Of a stretch of DNA of 64,000 bases, positions 54,701-64,000 are shown one piece after another (position 1 is the stretch's first letter; the number at the start of each line of letters is the position of its first letter). The stretch is from Branchiostoma floridae (taxonomy: Eukaryota; Chordata; Leptocardii; Amphioxiformes; Branchiostomatidae), in the NCBI RefSeq assembly GCF_000003815.2, contig NC_049985.1, positions 12,621,844-12,685,843 of the forward strand, written 5' to 3'. The notes under the pieces were generated by a model. It was not told where the DNA came from. It ran no database searches and saw nothing but the letters and a program-made list of their open reading frames with translations. The translations under genes were made by a program, and so were the position numbers.

Positions 54701-56854
54701 TACATGACATGTATAGAGAACACCATGCATACACATAAACAAGCCGTTTCAATGATGCGTTATGAATGGGTAGACTTGTTTGCTGTCAGCCACCATTGTA
54801 ACTGTGACACTGTTCTATCCACAGAGTCCGTTCACCATCACAGACCAGACTCCCATGGAGGTGGTGATCGACATGTTCCGTAAACTGGGCCTGAGACAGT
54901 GCCTGGTCACGCACAAAGGGTACGTATTAGGCAACTTATATTTCACTGTAAGACTCCGCCCTTACCAGTTCATACAACCTGTGTTCTGATCTGATTAATA
55001 GCCTATTTTAGTATCCATACTAATTTGTCATCTTAAATGTTATAATTTATTTGCATGGACACCTTTGAATAAAGTACGCCATAAGTCCTCACAATGTTTG
55101 AAGATGTTAGTATACATAACTACAATTAATAAGCATGATTTTTCTTGCATTCATTGACCTGTATAAGGAAGTATCTAGAACATTGTGAAACTTAACCCTT
55201 ATGACTTCATGTTCCTATGGGCCAAGGTTACAAACATGTACATTCATCTACTTCTATAATGTACAGCTTTAAGATATGTGTACTTACAATCAAACTTTCT
55301 GTCAACAGCACTGTACCTTTTTGTCTTGCTTTGTACATGCTACTGTGATATACATCTACATGTAGATGTAGAGATGCTGCTGGTAGTATGGCTGCTACAG
55401 TATTCACTAAGGGTACAATGTGGCACCAAATCCATGTTGCTGGCTATAGCCTAGAATGCTGTCTCCAGTTTTTCTTGACTTGACTCCCTTATGCCTCACT
55501 AATCCAGACTTTCTCTGACATTCATACTACCTAAACAGGGCTGTCTCATAGTCTTTCTGGTCCTGACTGGTCTTGTTAACACAGTCTAACAGATTTACAA
55601 GCTTGTGTATGTTTTTCAAACAATGTAGCTAGCTGGGACAAACTTTTCTGCTCCAACTGATGCTATTTTTAATATTTATCCTTTTCTCTTCCAGTCTTTA
55701 CTAATATTTCCAATCATCACCCAACATGTGACTTTGACTTCTCTCCATGACTGTTTTGCTACTATTCAGCATACTCTGATTAACAATGTTTCCAATGTTG
55801 CATGTTGATTATGTTAAGCTGTTCAGAATGTATGCCATTTTCTGCTGTTGGGAGTATATAACCTTGTTGTATACACATGCATGATATTTGAAATGTGTAA
55901 TATGCCATATGCTGTTCATTACACCTTTGGTTTAGTGCATGAAGAAGAATTATGACCTATGTTCCACCATACACATGTAGCTCTAAGTTGTTCTTTATCA
56001 CATATGTTCTATTTTTTGCGATGTTGTTTCTTCCAGACGTCTCTTAGGCATCGCCACAAGGAAGGATGTACGGAAACACATCGCAACACTGGCCAATCAG
56101 GACCCAGTTTCTGTCCAGTTCCATTAAGCCAGACCCAACATGACCTCTGATTGGGTGGGGTTTTCTAACCTTCCAACAATGGCAGCAACAGCAACCAATC
56201 ACATTCTTCATTACATTTCAGCTCACATACTTACAATCACACATTGCTAATCCATCATAAGCCAACAGCAATATAGAAAAAAAGCCATGGCAAGTACAAT
56301 AGTGCTTTAGATGTTGTATATGACCAGAAGGTGACATGACTTTGGAACAAAACACTTCCAGCTTTAAGTTGTTGGATCAGCTATTTGCATATATGTTTTT
56401 AAAAAATAAGAACAAATTTACATATATTCTGGTGACTGGTTGTATACATATCATCATAATGTATCCATGATGTACAAGATGAAATAGAAAACATGGTCTA
56501 TTGTACTTGCTTTGGTTTTTTAGGAATTTAACAAACAGCACATTAATGCATTGACTACTATCTGATTAAATTTATCTGTATACCAATGTATACCAATAAT
56601 CATTGCTGATACATGTACTAATAATTCTGGGCTGATTCCAAATGCAATTCCTCTTCAAGTTCAAGCCTTTTTTCAGGTGATTGAATCATGGGTTTAAGGT
56701 GTTGGCTTTTCAATATCTTGTCTATCTCAACCAATAGAGTTTTCTTCATTCTTTTTTCTTCAGTCGGCTGTTGGGGATCATCACTAAGAAGGATATCCTG
56801 AGACACATAGCCACACTGGCCAATCAGGATCCAGATTCTATCCAGTTCCTTTAA
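39716..56854 (+). CDS. CLCN3/4/5-like: ClC-3/4/5-type endosomal 2Cl-/H+ exchanger with two CBS domains
   Basis: Exons 39716-39878, 46104-46325, 46604-46911, 49309-49515, 49987-50067, 50407-50589, 50719-50808, 51004-51059, 51168-51236, 51420-51567, 51952-52037, 52335-52456, 52916-53030, 53355-53450, 53661-53719, 53901-54008, 54241-54362 and 54825-54919, then 56037-56127 or 56764-56854. This gives 806 residues; human ClC-3 has about 818. The signature [11 protein letters not shown], the selectivity-filter motifs [14 protein letters not shown] and GLFIPS, and FELTGG are intact. The gating glutamate (about residue 270 in GKEGP) and the proton glutamate (about 327 in SLEEVSYY) are both present, so it should be a Cl-/H+ antiporter acidifying endosomes rather than a channel. 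CBS1 spans exons 53355-54008 and CBS2 the last exons. The intron after 51567 has a GC donor. The start at 39716 is one of three possible first exons. Confidence 0.95.
40011..40220. mobile_element. Palindromic MITE (ACTGTAAATGC ends) in ClC intron
   Basis: Inverted ACTGTAAATGC ends are flanked by TA-like bases. The interior has repeated GTTCGCGGTGGTTTTA blocks in both orientations, so the whole 210 bp can fold into nested hairpins. Related copies lie at 46940-47461 (interrupted) and, more diverged, near 24200-24330, 34140-34225 and 41039-41215. Confidence 0.7.
43049..43094 (+). CDS. Alternative first coding exon of the ClC exchanger (form b)
   Basis: An ATG opens [15 protein letters not shown] and runs into a GTAGGC donor at 43095 in phase 1. 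This is the phase required by the common exon at 46104. It would replace the 54-residue N-terminus encoded at 39716-39878. Vertebrate ClC-3 and ClC-5 genes also use alternative N-termini. Inference only, from frame and splice consensus. Confidence 0.5.
44378..44456 (+). CDS. Alternative first coding exon of the ClC exchanger (form c)
   Basis: An ATG opens a 26-codon exon ([20 protein letters not shown], then TLRRHT) ending at a GTAAGC donor (44457), again in phase 1 and compatible with the common exon at 46104. Its basic/hydrophobic mix differs from the acidic N-terminus of form a. The sequence around 44330-44377 would be its 5' UTR. Not proven without transcripts. Confidence 0.5.
46940..47461. 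mobile_element. Older ACTGTAAAT-family MITE split by a younger hAT-type insertion
   Basis: The outer inverted ends (ACTGTAAATAC and the complement of ATGCATC...TATAGT) and the blocks AGTGGTTTTAAGTTTGCGGT and GATGGTTTTAAGTTC match the 40011-40220 family. The element is interrupted at 47063-47403 by another transposon. Removing the insert and one 8-mer restores a continuous element of about 170 bases. Confidence 0.6.
47063..47403. mobile_element. 341-bp hAT-type MITE with perfect 8-bp target duplication
   Basis: The ends are inverted repeats of the form CAGGGGTCTAGCCAGC and CAGGGCTTTAGCCAGC. Both sides carry the identical 8-mer gcgcgatg (47055-47062 and 47404-47411). An 8-bp duplication with CAGGG ends is diagnostic of the hAT superfamily. 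The interior is rich in CCGTCAA/TTGACGG palindromes and has no transposase. Confidence 0.85.
56037..56127 (+). CDS. ClC exchanger alternative last exon, proximal copy
   Basis: After acceptor ttccag (56031-56036) the phase-2 frame reads [20 protein letters not shown] and ends QDPVSVQFH with TAA at 56125-56127. It completes CBS2 and the C-terminus. It parallels the distal exon 56764-56854 residue for residue but is less canonical (ATRKDVRKH in place of ITKKDILRH). Confidence 0.85.
56764..56854 (+). CDS. ClC exchanger alternative last exon, distal copy
   Basis: After acceptor ttcttcag the same phase-2 frame reads [20 protein letters not shown] and ends QDPDSIQFL with TAA at 56852-56854. It has exactly the same length (91 nt) as the proximal exon. 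It matches the vertebrate ClC-3/4/5 C-terminus more closely. The two exons are therefore mutually exclusive terminal alternatives created by exon duplication. Confidence 0.85.
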
Positions 56855-57359
56855 AGGAAGAATCCAGCCCATTGGATAGATGAGCAATAGAACAGCTGTT
56901 CTGATTGGTTCAGCTTTGGCCAATGAATTAAAGTGAAGATACTCTGAGGAAATTGAAAGGATGTTTATTTCCATATATGGGTAAATTCCTCAGGTGACCA
57001 TGTTTCAGCTCTGGTGGCCATTATTTCACCTAATGAAAATATCAATATTCAATTGCAAATGTTTACCAGAAACTGTATTGTAAAAAAGTGATATTGTGAA
57101 ATTGTTGTGGATATTTCTATGATGTGCTTTCAATGGAAAGTGAAAGATTCCATCCTTTTGAGGATGACTACTATTTGTGATTTTTTTCAGTTTTCTCTAT
57201 ACCGATAGTAGGGTTTAATGTATAAAGAGACTGCTTGATTCTGCCTAAAACAGACTACAACAAGACACAAACTAGAAAGGCCGACATTTGCTTGAGAGCA
57301 AATACAGCATATTTCAGCCATCTCCCTCCTCATGTAACAATAGACTGTTCCAAAATCAC

Positions 57360-58140
57360 TCATGTGCAAAAATGGAACACTTCTGCTTAAAATGACTTCT
57401 AACTACTAATCACACTTATGAGCAAAAATGAATCTTACAAAAACCCCTTCAAGAATGGACTCAAAAAAATAGACGACTCCGAAAACACTTCCGCTAAGAA
57501 ATGGAATTTGGAATCATCAGCCGTCCAAAACCATATTTGCAAAAAATCCCCCCTCTGTGCAAGAATCGACTCTTCCTGTTATACCCCTATGTAAAGTGGA
57601 GCGATCCAAAAATATATCAGCTAAAATAGTCAGCGAAGTCCACAAAATGAATTTTAAAAAAATACCCCCTTCGTCGTAGAATGGAATCTCCCAGCTCACC
57701 CTGTTTGAAATTGCACAATAGACAAGTCCAGAAATACTCACAGTACATGGCCTTTGCATAAGAAGCAACCCAGTCCAAAACTGAATTTAAAAAAAGTCCC
57801 CCGTGCATGAATGGGCTCTTCCAGATAAAACAAGGCTTGCTGATTGGCTGCCGAATCCTCCTCATGTACAGTCTTCAGGTGGGGTTAAACTTCCATTTAA
57901 CAAATGGAATTCGGAATCATCACCCATGTCCAAAACTGATTTTTTTAAATCCCCCCCTATGTGCAAAAATGGACTGTCCCAGTAGTAGTCTTATGTCAAG
58001 TGGATCAGTGCGAAAACACTTCCGCTAAAAAAAACATTGGCATTATCACCAAAGTCTAAAAGTAAATTTTAAAATACACCCCCTGTCCAACAATGGACTC
58101 TTCCAGCAAAATAAGCTCGCTCATTGGCTGGCCATTAATT
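57360..58140. repeat. Degenerate tandem repeat block
   Basis: Phrases such as GTGCAAAAATGGA, GAAAACACTTCCGCTAA, GGAATCATCA(C/G)CC, TCCAAAAC, CCCCCTATGTGC and GGACTCTTCCAG recur in the same order several times. The pattern suggests a tandem array with units of about 110-200 bases that has decayed. Function unknown. Confidence 0.55.
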
Positions 58141-58329
58141 GGATTTACCTTGTCCACCAACCACCTGGATGTCTATGGACTAGGTAGGTAGGTAGATAAT
58201 TGGATCTACCTGGCACACCTGTGGCCCTGACACACCAGAATGACCTAGAGGTCGTTGACCTCGGCACTCCAACCTTACCTATCCTAAACTCTCCCACAAA
58301 AACCTCCTTAAGGAGCCATTTTGAAGTGA

Positions 58330-58690
58330 TTTATACTACATATTATACACGGATCCTTTGAATAAGTATCTAGGGCACCTCTGTGCCAAATTTCAGGTCA
58401 TTTGGATGTAATACCATGGTACAGGGGGCCAAAATATACAGTCTTGGTCCAAAAGTTGCAATAAAACCTCAATAAAATCATTTAAGGAGCAGATATGAAA
58501 AAAATAAAAAAAACACATTTGGGTATTGGCCCACTCTACCCTTGTGCCAAATTTCAAGTCAATTGGTCCAGAAACGGCGGAGATGAATCGCTTTGAAAAT
58601 TTGACAGGAGAAAGAAAGAAAGAAAGAAACATTACGAATACAATATATTTCACCATACCTATGGTATGGCTGAAATATAACAATGAACAC
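58330..58690 (+). repeat. Interspersed repeat with (GAAA)n and a terminal palindrome
   Basis: Two related blocks read TGTGCCAAATTTCA(G/A)GTCA (near 58382 and 58548). They are followed by CAGGAGAAAGAAAGAAAG and a near-perfect palindrome (about 58642-58677) centred on CCATACCTATGGTATGG. The microsatellite followed by a hairpin looks like the defined 3' end of a repeat family, but I cannot assign a superfamily. Confidence 0.5.
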
Positions 58691-60294
58691 ACCAGTCCTG
58701 AGCCGAGATGGTTGTGTTACTTGTGTAGTATAAACAGTTTTGGCAATCAGTGTTTTTAATGTAGTCTGACTTTGGCAAAGTTATTTTAATAGTATAAACA
58801 AAGAACTGTAGTAAAGAGTTACTTTGTCAAACAAAAGTATAAGTTCTGGCAACTAGTCCAAGGTTGGGAGAGTAAAGTCTTATTCATATGAAATAGGAAT
58901 TATGAATTATGGAAGTGTATGTTTAACTGATATGTATGGTTTTGTAAAAAAGTGTTTTCATTTGTAGGACCAAATTTGTACAGTTAAAGACTGCATGACT
59001 CTGCTACGCTGGAACTTAAGCCATTCCAACTCTTTGTTGGTTCTTTCAACTCTACGTTGATTTTTCCTCAGTACTCAATACACAGTTTATTGCACCTTTC
59101 AAAACTGGAACTGAAGAATTTAAGATCTTAAATGTGCAAGTGTTAAAACAATTAATTTTTGGAAATGATGTTTGTATCACTATAACTAGATATAGAGATT
59201 ATACATGTACCATAAATGTTAGTACTTTTGGGCAGCAAAAACAAATCCATATGATAGTTGTAGCCAGTAGCTATGATATAGTATTTATATTAAGTAAAAA
59301 AAATGACTTACAGAATTATGACAGCTGGACTGGTGTGTGGAATAAAGAATCAGCCTATTTCTGGCACTCTGCAAATTTGATAATTTCACTACCTTCAGCT
59401 TGGTATATTTGCAAACTGTCAATTACAGTATCCTAATATATATGTCATCTAATATGTCACGTATATGTATGATACAGAGAAATAGAAATTGAATATAGGG
59501 TCATAGATATGTTTGAAATTGTATCACTGGACATATATTGCAGATGTGATTATTTTATCTACAGAGTGGAGGAAACATACAGAAGTTTACTAGCTCCACA
59601 AGTATAAAAAGAAGTGGTGACTTTTTGTTTTTAGTAAGAGTGGTGTTAAAAGTGGTTGGATTTCATGGTAATGTTGCTGTTTTTGCGTATTTCAAAGATC
59701 CAAGACTGTTGAGAAAAGTACGTAGTTGGTATTTGGTCCTGACTGTTTGATATATTTTTGTATGGTATTTATTCAGGTTTGTCATTTTTGGAAAGAGCAA
59801 AGTGTGCTGTATAGATAATTATGTACTGTCATATGCTTGTTGGTAGGACCTTTAGGAAGCTTGCTTTCATGTTGTTCTCAATGTAGAAGACGGATACATC
59901 AATCAGGGTGCCAAATAAAGTAGGCAGTACGAACTCAATACATGGTTTTCAGATGATAGATTCAATATGGGGAAGAAATTTCTAAAAAAGCTGTGCTCAA
60001 TTACTATACAAAAGTACTAGAAACAACTTCACAATTTGTCATAGAGAACTCTTTGAGTTGTTCATGATATGATGAAAAATTGCCCAAAAGAGTTGTTTGT
60101 ATTGATGGTCTTTTGTCTGAGAAAATGTTTCAGGCAAACAAATTTACTTGTGGCTCTTGCATTTACCTTTTGAGGAATAACATCCTTGTGCGTTGCAATT
60201 GTCTACTTCTAAAGGTACATTTTTTACCTTTTTCTTTGTATGTTATTCTCTGCATAGAGATACGTTGACTGCAAAAATTTAAAACTGAAATGTA

Positions 60295-60488
60295 CAGTCA
60301 AAACTGTCCAATATGACCACTCAGAAGACTGATAAAAATATGGTATAAATCAATATATGGACAGGTGGTCACTAAAGACAGGATTCGTAATGCTTGTGTC
60401 AATGGGAAAAATTATAATCACCAAAAAGTGGTCACATTGACCAGATGGTCCTTTATGTAGAGATGGTCACGTGTACAGCTTTGATTGT
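60295..60488. repeat. Diverged relative of the CAGTCAAACC MITE
   Basis: The start is TACAGTCAAAACTGTCC, the interior carries TGGACAGGTGGTCACTA and GTGGTCACATTGACC blocks, and the end is AGCTTTGATTGT. The order and orientation match the element at 34762-34941, with more substitutions. Confidence 0.55.
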
Positions 60489-61489
60489 CTCAATGGAAGA
60501 TTGTTGAATAAAGTCTTTGAATGAAAAACTGCCATATCTACATTGTAGTGTGTATAGAAGTGTATATTAATATTGTAAAAGTAGATTATCATATTGGATT
60601 TATCACAAAATCCCTGGAAATAGGTAGAAACTCTTGGAAAAATAAAAATTTTGCTGTCCTCTGTCAAGAAATGTTGTATCCATGGCTATTCTCTTTGTAG
60701 TTTACCCAGACTGAGCTATGCATGCACAAGGTTAGCTTTATTAAATCTCGCTTATAGCAGCCTGCCCAACCTCATCTGTCCAGCCTCATAGCAAGAAGGG
60801 GCCAGTTACACCTCTGGACAGCAGAGTTAGCGACACAGACTAGCACCAGGTGATGCTTGAAAATGTTTCTAAATGAGAATTTGTTTGTCACAGTCAATTA
60901 CCAAACTGTTCATGTTACTCCCGATGGACGAACATCATCATCATCATGTTATCTACACCTACAATGACACTAGGAACACTCATAACCTACTAGTAATAGT
61001 ATTTCACCTTAAGTCGTTCATATAACAGTTTTAGCACGTGGCATCAATACAATCTGATTTCTGATGACTAGTTGCAGTGAAATATTATTCTCAATAGACA
61101 TTCTTTGGGTTTGGATGCCATGTTTCCCAGCAGGACCCTAATACTGCTATTTCACCCAAGAATAAAGATTTTTTGCTTGTTGCTTTTAGGGGCCATTATT
61201 TGCATAGGGAGATAATGTTGACTTAGATTATAGGCTACAGACCATAATGCCTGTTCCTATCTTAGTGCAATAACACTGACTCAATGTGGGTGCTATAGAT
61301 AAGTTTTATTTCTCCTCATTGACAAGAGTCGATAGAGGTGACAATGGACTCTTACTTCCTCCCTTTAACTCCAATTTGTACAATTATGTCTGTATAAGCT
61401 AAGGTGAAGCACACAGGACATGTTTTGAGTATACAGAAACAACAGCCAGGACCACAGCAACTCAGTTGGACTAGAGATGTCCAGTCTTC

Positions 61490-62637
61490 TCAGTCTCGTT
61501 TGTCAGGACGGACCTTCTCTGGATCTGGGTACTGGGGCACGTTGAACCAGAACTCATCACTGAAAATGATCTGAAAGGCATGAATTTCAGAGTTAACGTT
61601 GGAACAATTGGAAACAAACAAGCATTAAGAATATATAGTATAGTGTTGTGACACTTCATCATATCATATATATACTATATCTAAAGCTAAAACTTAAGCA
61701 GGTCAGCAAAAATGCATAACTGTCTCAAGTCACTCTCAACCAGGATCATGTATTCTGCAACCATACTTACGTATGATGCACTTGCAACCAAGGAGCCGAC
61801 CCCAACCACAAGTAGGATGTTTCCGTTTCCATTCTGGGTCCCTGACTCGGTCGCCATGCGTCGCACTGACTGGCGGACGTTAGTCCCTGAAAGGACAAAT
61901 TTGGATCATTTTAGTACATGTTGACTGATTTGAAGCTAACTTTATAAAATATAGTATCTGATGCTAAATAATGATATATTACAATAGTCAATAGGCTCTG
62001 CTCGGTAGCCAACATCGGCCTGTCAAAATATGAAACTGTTACATTAAAACTTAATCTTAGTAAAAGGTATTCAGCAGGGCCTTAGAATTTAGTTAGATGA
62101 TGACGACAAGGTGGTTTGAAAGGATGCCCGCAAACTACACACAAAATCATGTACATTTTTCATCAGCCACTCTAGTTTATGCTGGTACAGTGAGCTTCTC
62201 ACAACAAGGAGAATAAAGAGAGACCAGCTATACAATGTACTGGTACTACCGTAGGACCAAGGCTAGTACTAGTACATTTTTCTTGACTCTTTTGTTCTTG
62301 AAAATGCATGGGCTACACGGAGGTCTAACTTTTTCTTTGACATTTTCCCTGATGATCCTCAAATTTATGTCAAAAGTTTTGCAATACCTGAAGGACCAAA
62401 TGCTAAATGCACGTCCTTTTTTTTATACATAATTTTCTTGGTGGGACACCAATTTTTTTGTCAAACCAAGGACAAGTTGATGATTTCTGTCTTTGCATGT
62501 CGACATGTCTACACCCTAAGCCTTATTAAGAGCCTAAGAGGAAGTTACAACGACCGAGTCTAACACTAGGGTGTACTCTAAGTCCTATGTAACCACTTAC
62601 CGACTAGTCTGGGGAGGGTTCTCAACACTGGCAGCAT
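61490..62637 (-). CDS. Small single-pass membrane protein, probably mitochondrial; family not recognised
   Basis: Three minus-strand exons, 62637-62601, 61886-61771 and 61570-61490 (TGA), encode 77 residues with correct phases. The start MLPVLRTLPRLV is followed by NVRQSVRRMATESG; this is Arg/Leu-rich with no acidic residue for about the first 20, as in a mitochondrial presequence. A hydrophobic stretch NILLVVGVGSLVASASYIIF would span the inner membrane. The C-terminus is FWFNVPQYPDPEKVRPDKRD. The design resembles small respiratory-complex accessory subunits or assembly factors, but I cannot name it. It is divergently paired with CCDC134 about 340 bases away. Confidence 0.75.
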
Positions 62638-62980
62638 TTTGAGGCAGTTTTCTCGTCACCGATGTCCAACTTCGTGCGGTTCTCCAAATCCAAAATGGCG
62701 GTGACTCTCCAAGTCTCGCGATGACCTTGTGAAAATCGCGAGATCTCACGAGAAGCTACTATTTTGGGAGAGATTATTGAGAGTTAGGGGCATTTTTCTA
62801 TCCAGATTATAATGTTATTAAACATTAGATCATTTGAGTAAAATATGCTTAACAAACTGTAATTTCACAATTGCAGTTTAATTGTCCCATAATGGTCGAA
62901 AGCATTACATATTCCCTTTATTACGATACGGATAATAAATGTGACTCCTCTAGTCTAATGGACTCGTCCATCTAAAACAC
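62638..62980. promoter_or_regulatory. Divergent promoter with two TCTCGCGA-type sites
   Basis: The spacer separates two head-to-head start codons. It contains TCTCGCGA at 62714-62721 and, 22 bases on, TCGCGAGA at 62736-62743 in the opposite orientation. TCTCGCGAGA is a known metazoan core-promoter motif of TATA-less, often bidirectional, housekeeping promoters. An AAAATGGCGG block lies at about 62692-62701. Confidence 0.6.
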
Positions 62981-63829
62981 ATGGGCACTGGAAACATGAG
63001 GTGTTCAGCAGGTGTGTTGAACTTCTACCTGGCGTTTTGCCTCGTGTTGCACCTATTTGTGACAGGACGGTGCGAAGATCCTCCTACGGAAAACGTCTCT
63101 GATGAAGTGTTGGACGCTGGAAATGCATCAGATCACAAACTCTCCGGCTGGGACATATGTATCCTTTGGCTTTGCAGATGATGTTGTATTGTGATGCTAG
63201 GTCGGACTTGTCAGTACCTGATTGGTTGATAACTGAAATGCATTTTCCTTTGGGTAGGGTGATAAGACAGAGCCTTTGGAAGTACTAAAGGCCCTATTGT
63301 ACCGATTTCTGATGATGTTATACATGTATTTTGTAGGCCAATCTAGTCATTTGTTAATCAAGTAAATAAAAACACTACAGGAGGTAAACATTACTCTCCA
63401 AGCAGAGGTTGGTGGAAAAAATCGTGACCTTTTCCTTTCATCCATCTTTATCTACCGACCTTTACGAAAAGTTCACGATTTTTTCCACCAACCTCTGCTT
63501 GGAGAGTAGGTAAACATTACATTAACAATGAAAATTACAAGAGGTAACGTTAACGTTACAGACATGCTAAAGGGTTGGGATGCTACAGGAGTAGTGACAG
63601 TACAGGTGTGCGGACATTAGTTCCGGGACACTACAGGTGGTGCGACACTACACTACAGGGGTAGGGACGCAACAAACATAGGTTGGTTCCTTGACCACTT
63701 GTTGAAGACAAGAGACTGTTTGCTCACAAGCGAATGGACCATAAGGATGCAGTCAGCACCATTGTTGCTATGGAGGGATATGCTAAACAGTACAAGATGA
63801 TCAACATTCTCCTAGAAAATATCTTTAAG
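62981..63829 (+). CDS. CCDC134: CCDC134 orthologue, first two exons (3' partial)
   Basis: Exon 1 (62981-63158) encodes a signal peptide with a strong hydrophobic core (FYLAFCLVLHLFV), then an acidic linker with two N-glycosylation sequons (NVS, NAS). It ends in phase 1 at a GTATCC donor. Exon 2 (63708-63829) gives DIYKRLFAHKRMDHKDAVST and then YAKQYKMINILLENIFK before a GTAACA donor. That matches the start of the conserved helical region of CCDC134 in order and spacing (EIYKKMF..., HQQYKILDVML...FKV). CCDC134 is a small secretory-pathway/ER protein. The rest of the gene is off-window. The intron carries the MITE at 63393-63508. A second ATG at 62996 is an alternative start. Confidence 0.75.
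63393..63508. mobile_element. 116-bp MITE with perfect 9-bp target duplication (TACTCTCCAA family)
   Basis: The inverted ends are identical for 36 bases (TACTCTCCAAGCAGAGGTTG and onward), then show one mismatch followed by further matches. The flanks are the identical 9-mer ggtaaacat (63384-63392 and 63509-63517). Both the ends and the duplication length match the element at 10912-11037. Near-perfect termini imply recent insertion. Confidence 0.85.
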
Positions 63830-64000
63830 GTAACAACAATTGTCAATTGTACTACGTAGTGGTGTTATTTGTCAAGACATTGGTAGAATCTAACAGATTC
63901 CCTGTTGTTGTTTTTCATCCATTATTCTTAACCTTTATCTTATGAAATAGCAGCACAAAATTGCTGTTGAGCTATTATTGAAGTCATAACTTTACTATTT

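Larger units (their letters stand above)
56855..61489. other. Repeat-rich spacer between the ClC gene and the small mitochondrial gene
   Basis: It contains the ClC 3' UTR, then the degenerate tandem block at 57360-58140, the GAAA-tailed repeat ending in a palindrome at 58330-58690, and a MITE relative at 60295-60488. Short CAT runs occur near 60937. I find no supported coding gene; the longest open frames here have no recognisable similarity. Confidence 0.5.

Overview
This is a eukaryotic chromosomal window with intron-rich animal genes. Introns are mostly GT-AG and phase-consistent, and 5S-rRNA-derived and tRNA-like SINE copies, MITEs and a LINE remnant sit in introns and spacers. The gene set (RPL9, HPF1, PRPF40, a ClC-3/4/5-type exchanger, CCDC134), the compact divergent promoters, and a CARD protein of unusual architecture suggest an invertebrate deuterostome, most likely a lancelet (Branchiostoma). 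The species is inferred; no database was consulted.

Layout. (1) 455-7130, + strand: 3' part of a multidomain gene. It holds the end of a kyphoscoliosis-peptidase (KY)/hillarin transglutaminase-like domain, about five KY-type Ig-like repeats, a CARD, helical repeats and a dynein-stalk-like domain, joined through nine phase-compatible exons. (2) 7850-10573 and 12217-15014, - strand: two tandem copies of a secreted cyclase-family (kynurenine formamidase/isatin hydrolase-like) enzyme. The duplicated block carried a dead copy of the last exon of gene 1 (about 11410-11490). (3) 15270-15800: a degenerate satellite of about 118 bp units. (4) RPL9 (-) and HPF1 (+) share a divergent promoter near 19.4 kb. 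HPF1 intron 3 contains a 5S-derived SINE and a 1.55 kb Harbinger-like element with TTA target duplication. (5) PRPF40 (-, 26167-35665, 5' noncoding exon near 37.2 kb) converges on HPF1 and diverges from a ClC-type 2Cl-/H+ exchanger gene (+, 37.7-56.9 kb). The latter appears to have three alternative first coding exons and two alternative last exons. (6) 56.9-61.5 kb: a repeat-rich spacer. (7) A small mitochondrial-type membrane protein (-, 61490-62637) diverges from the first two exons of CCDC134 (+, 62981 onward) across a spacer with two TCTCGCGA-type sites.

Most genes are housekeeping: ribosome, PARP1/2-HPF1 ADP-ribosylation, splicing, endosomal ion exchange. The accessory part is the first 15 kb. 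The strongest candidate for something undescribed is the KY-Ig-CARD-dynein-stalk fusion. Exon boundaries were assigned by hand from splice consensus, reading frame and remembered family alignments; transcripts would confirm them.
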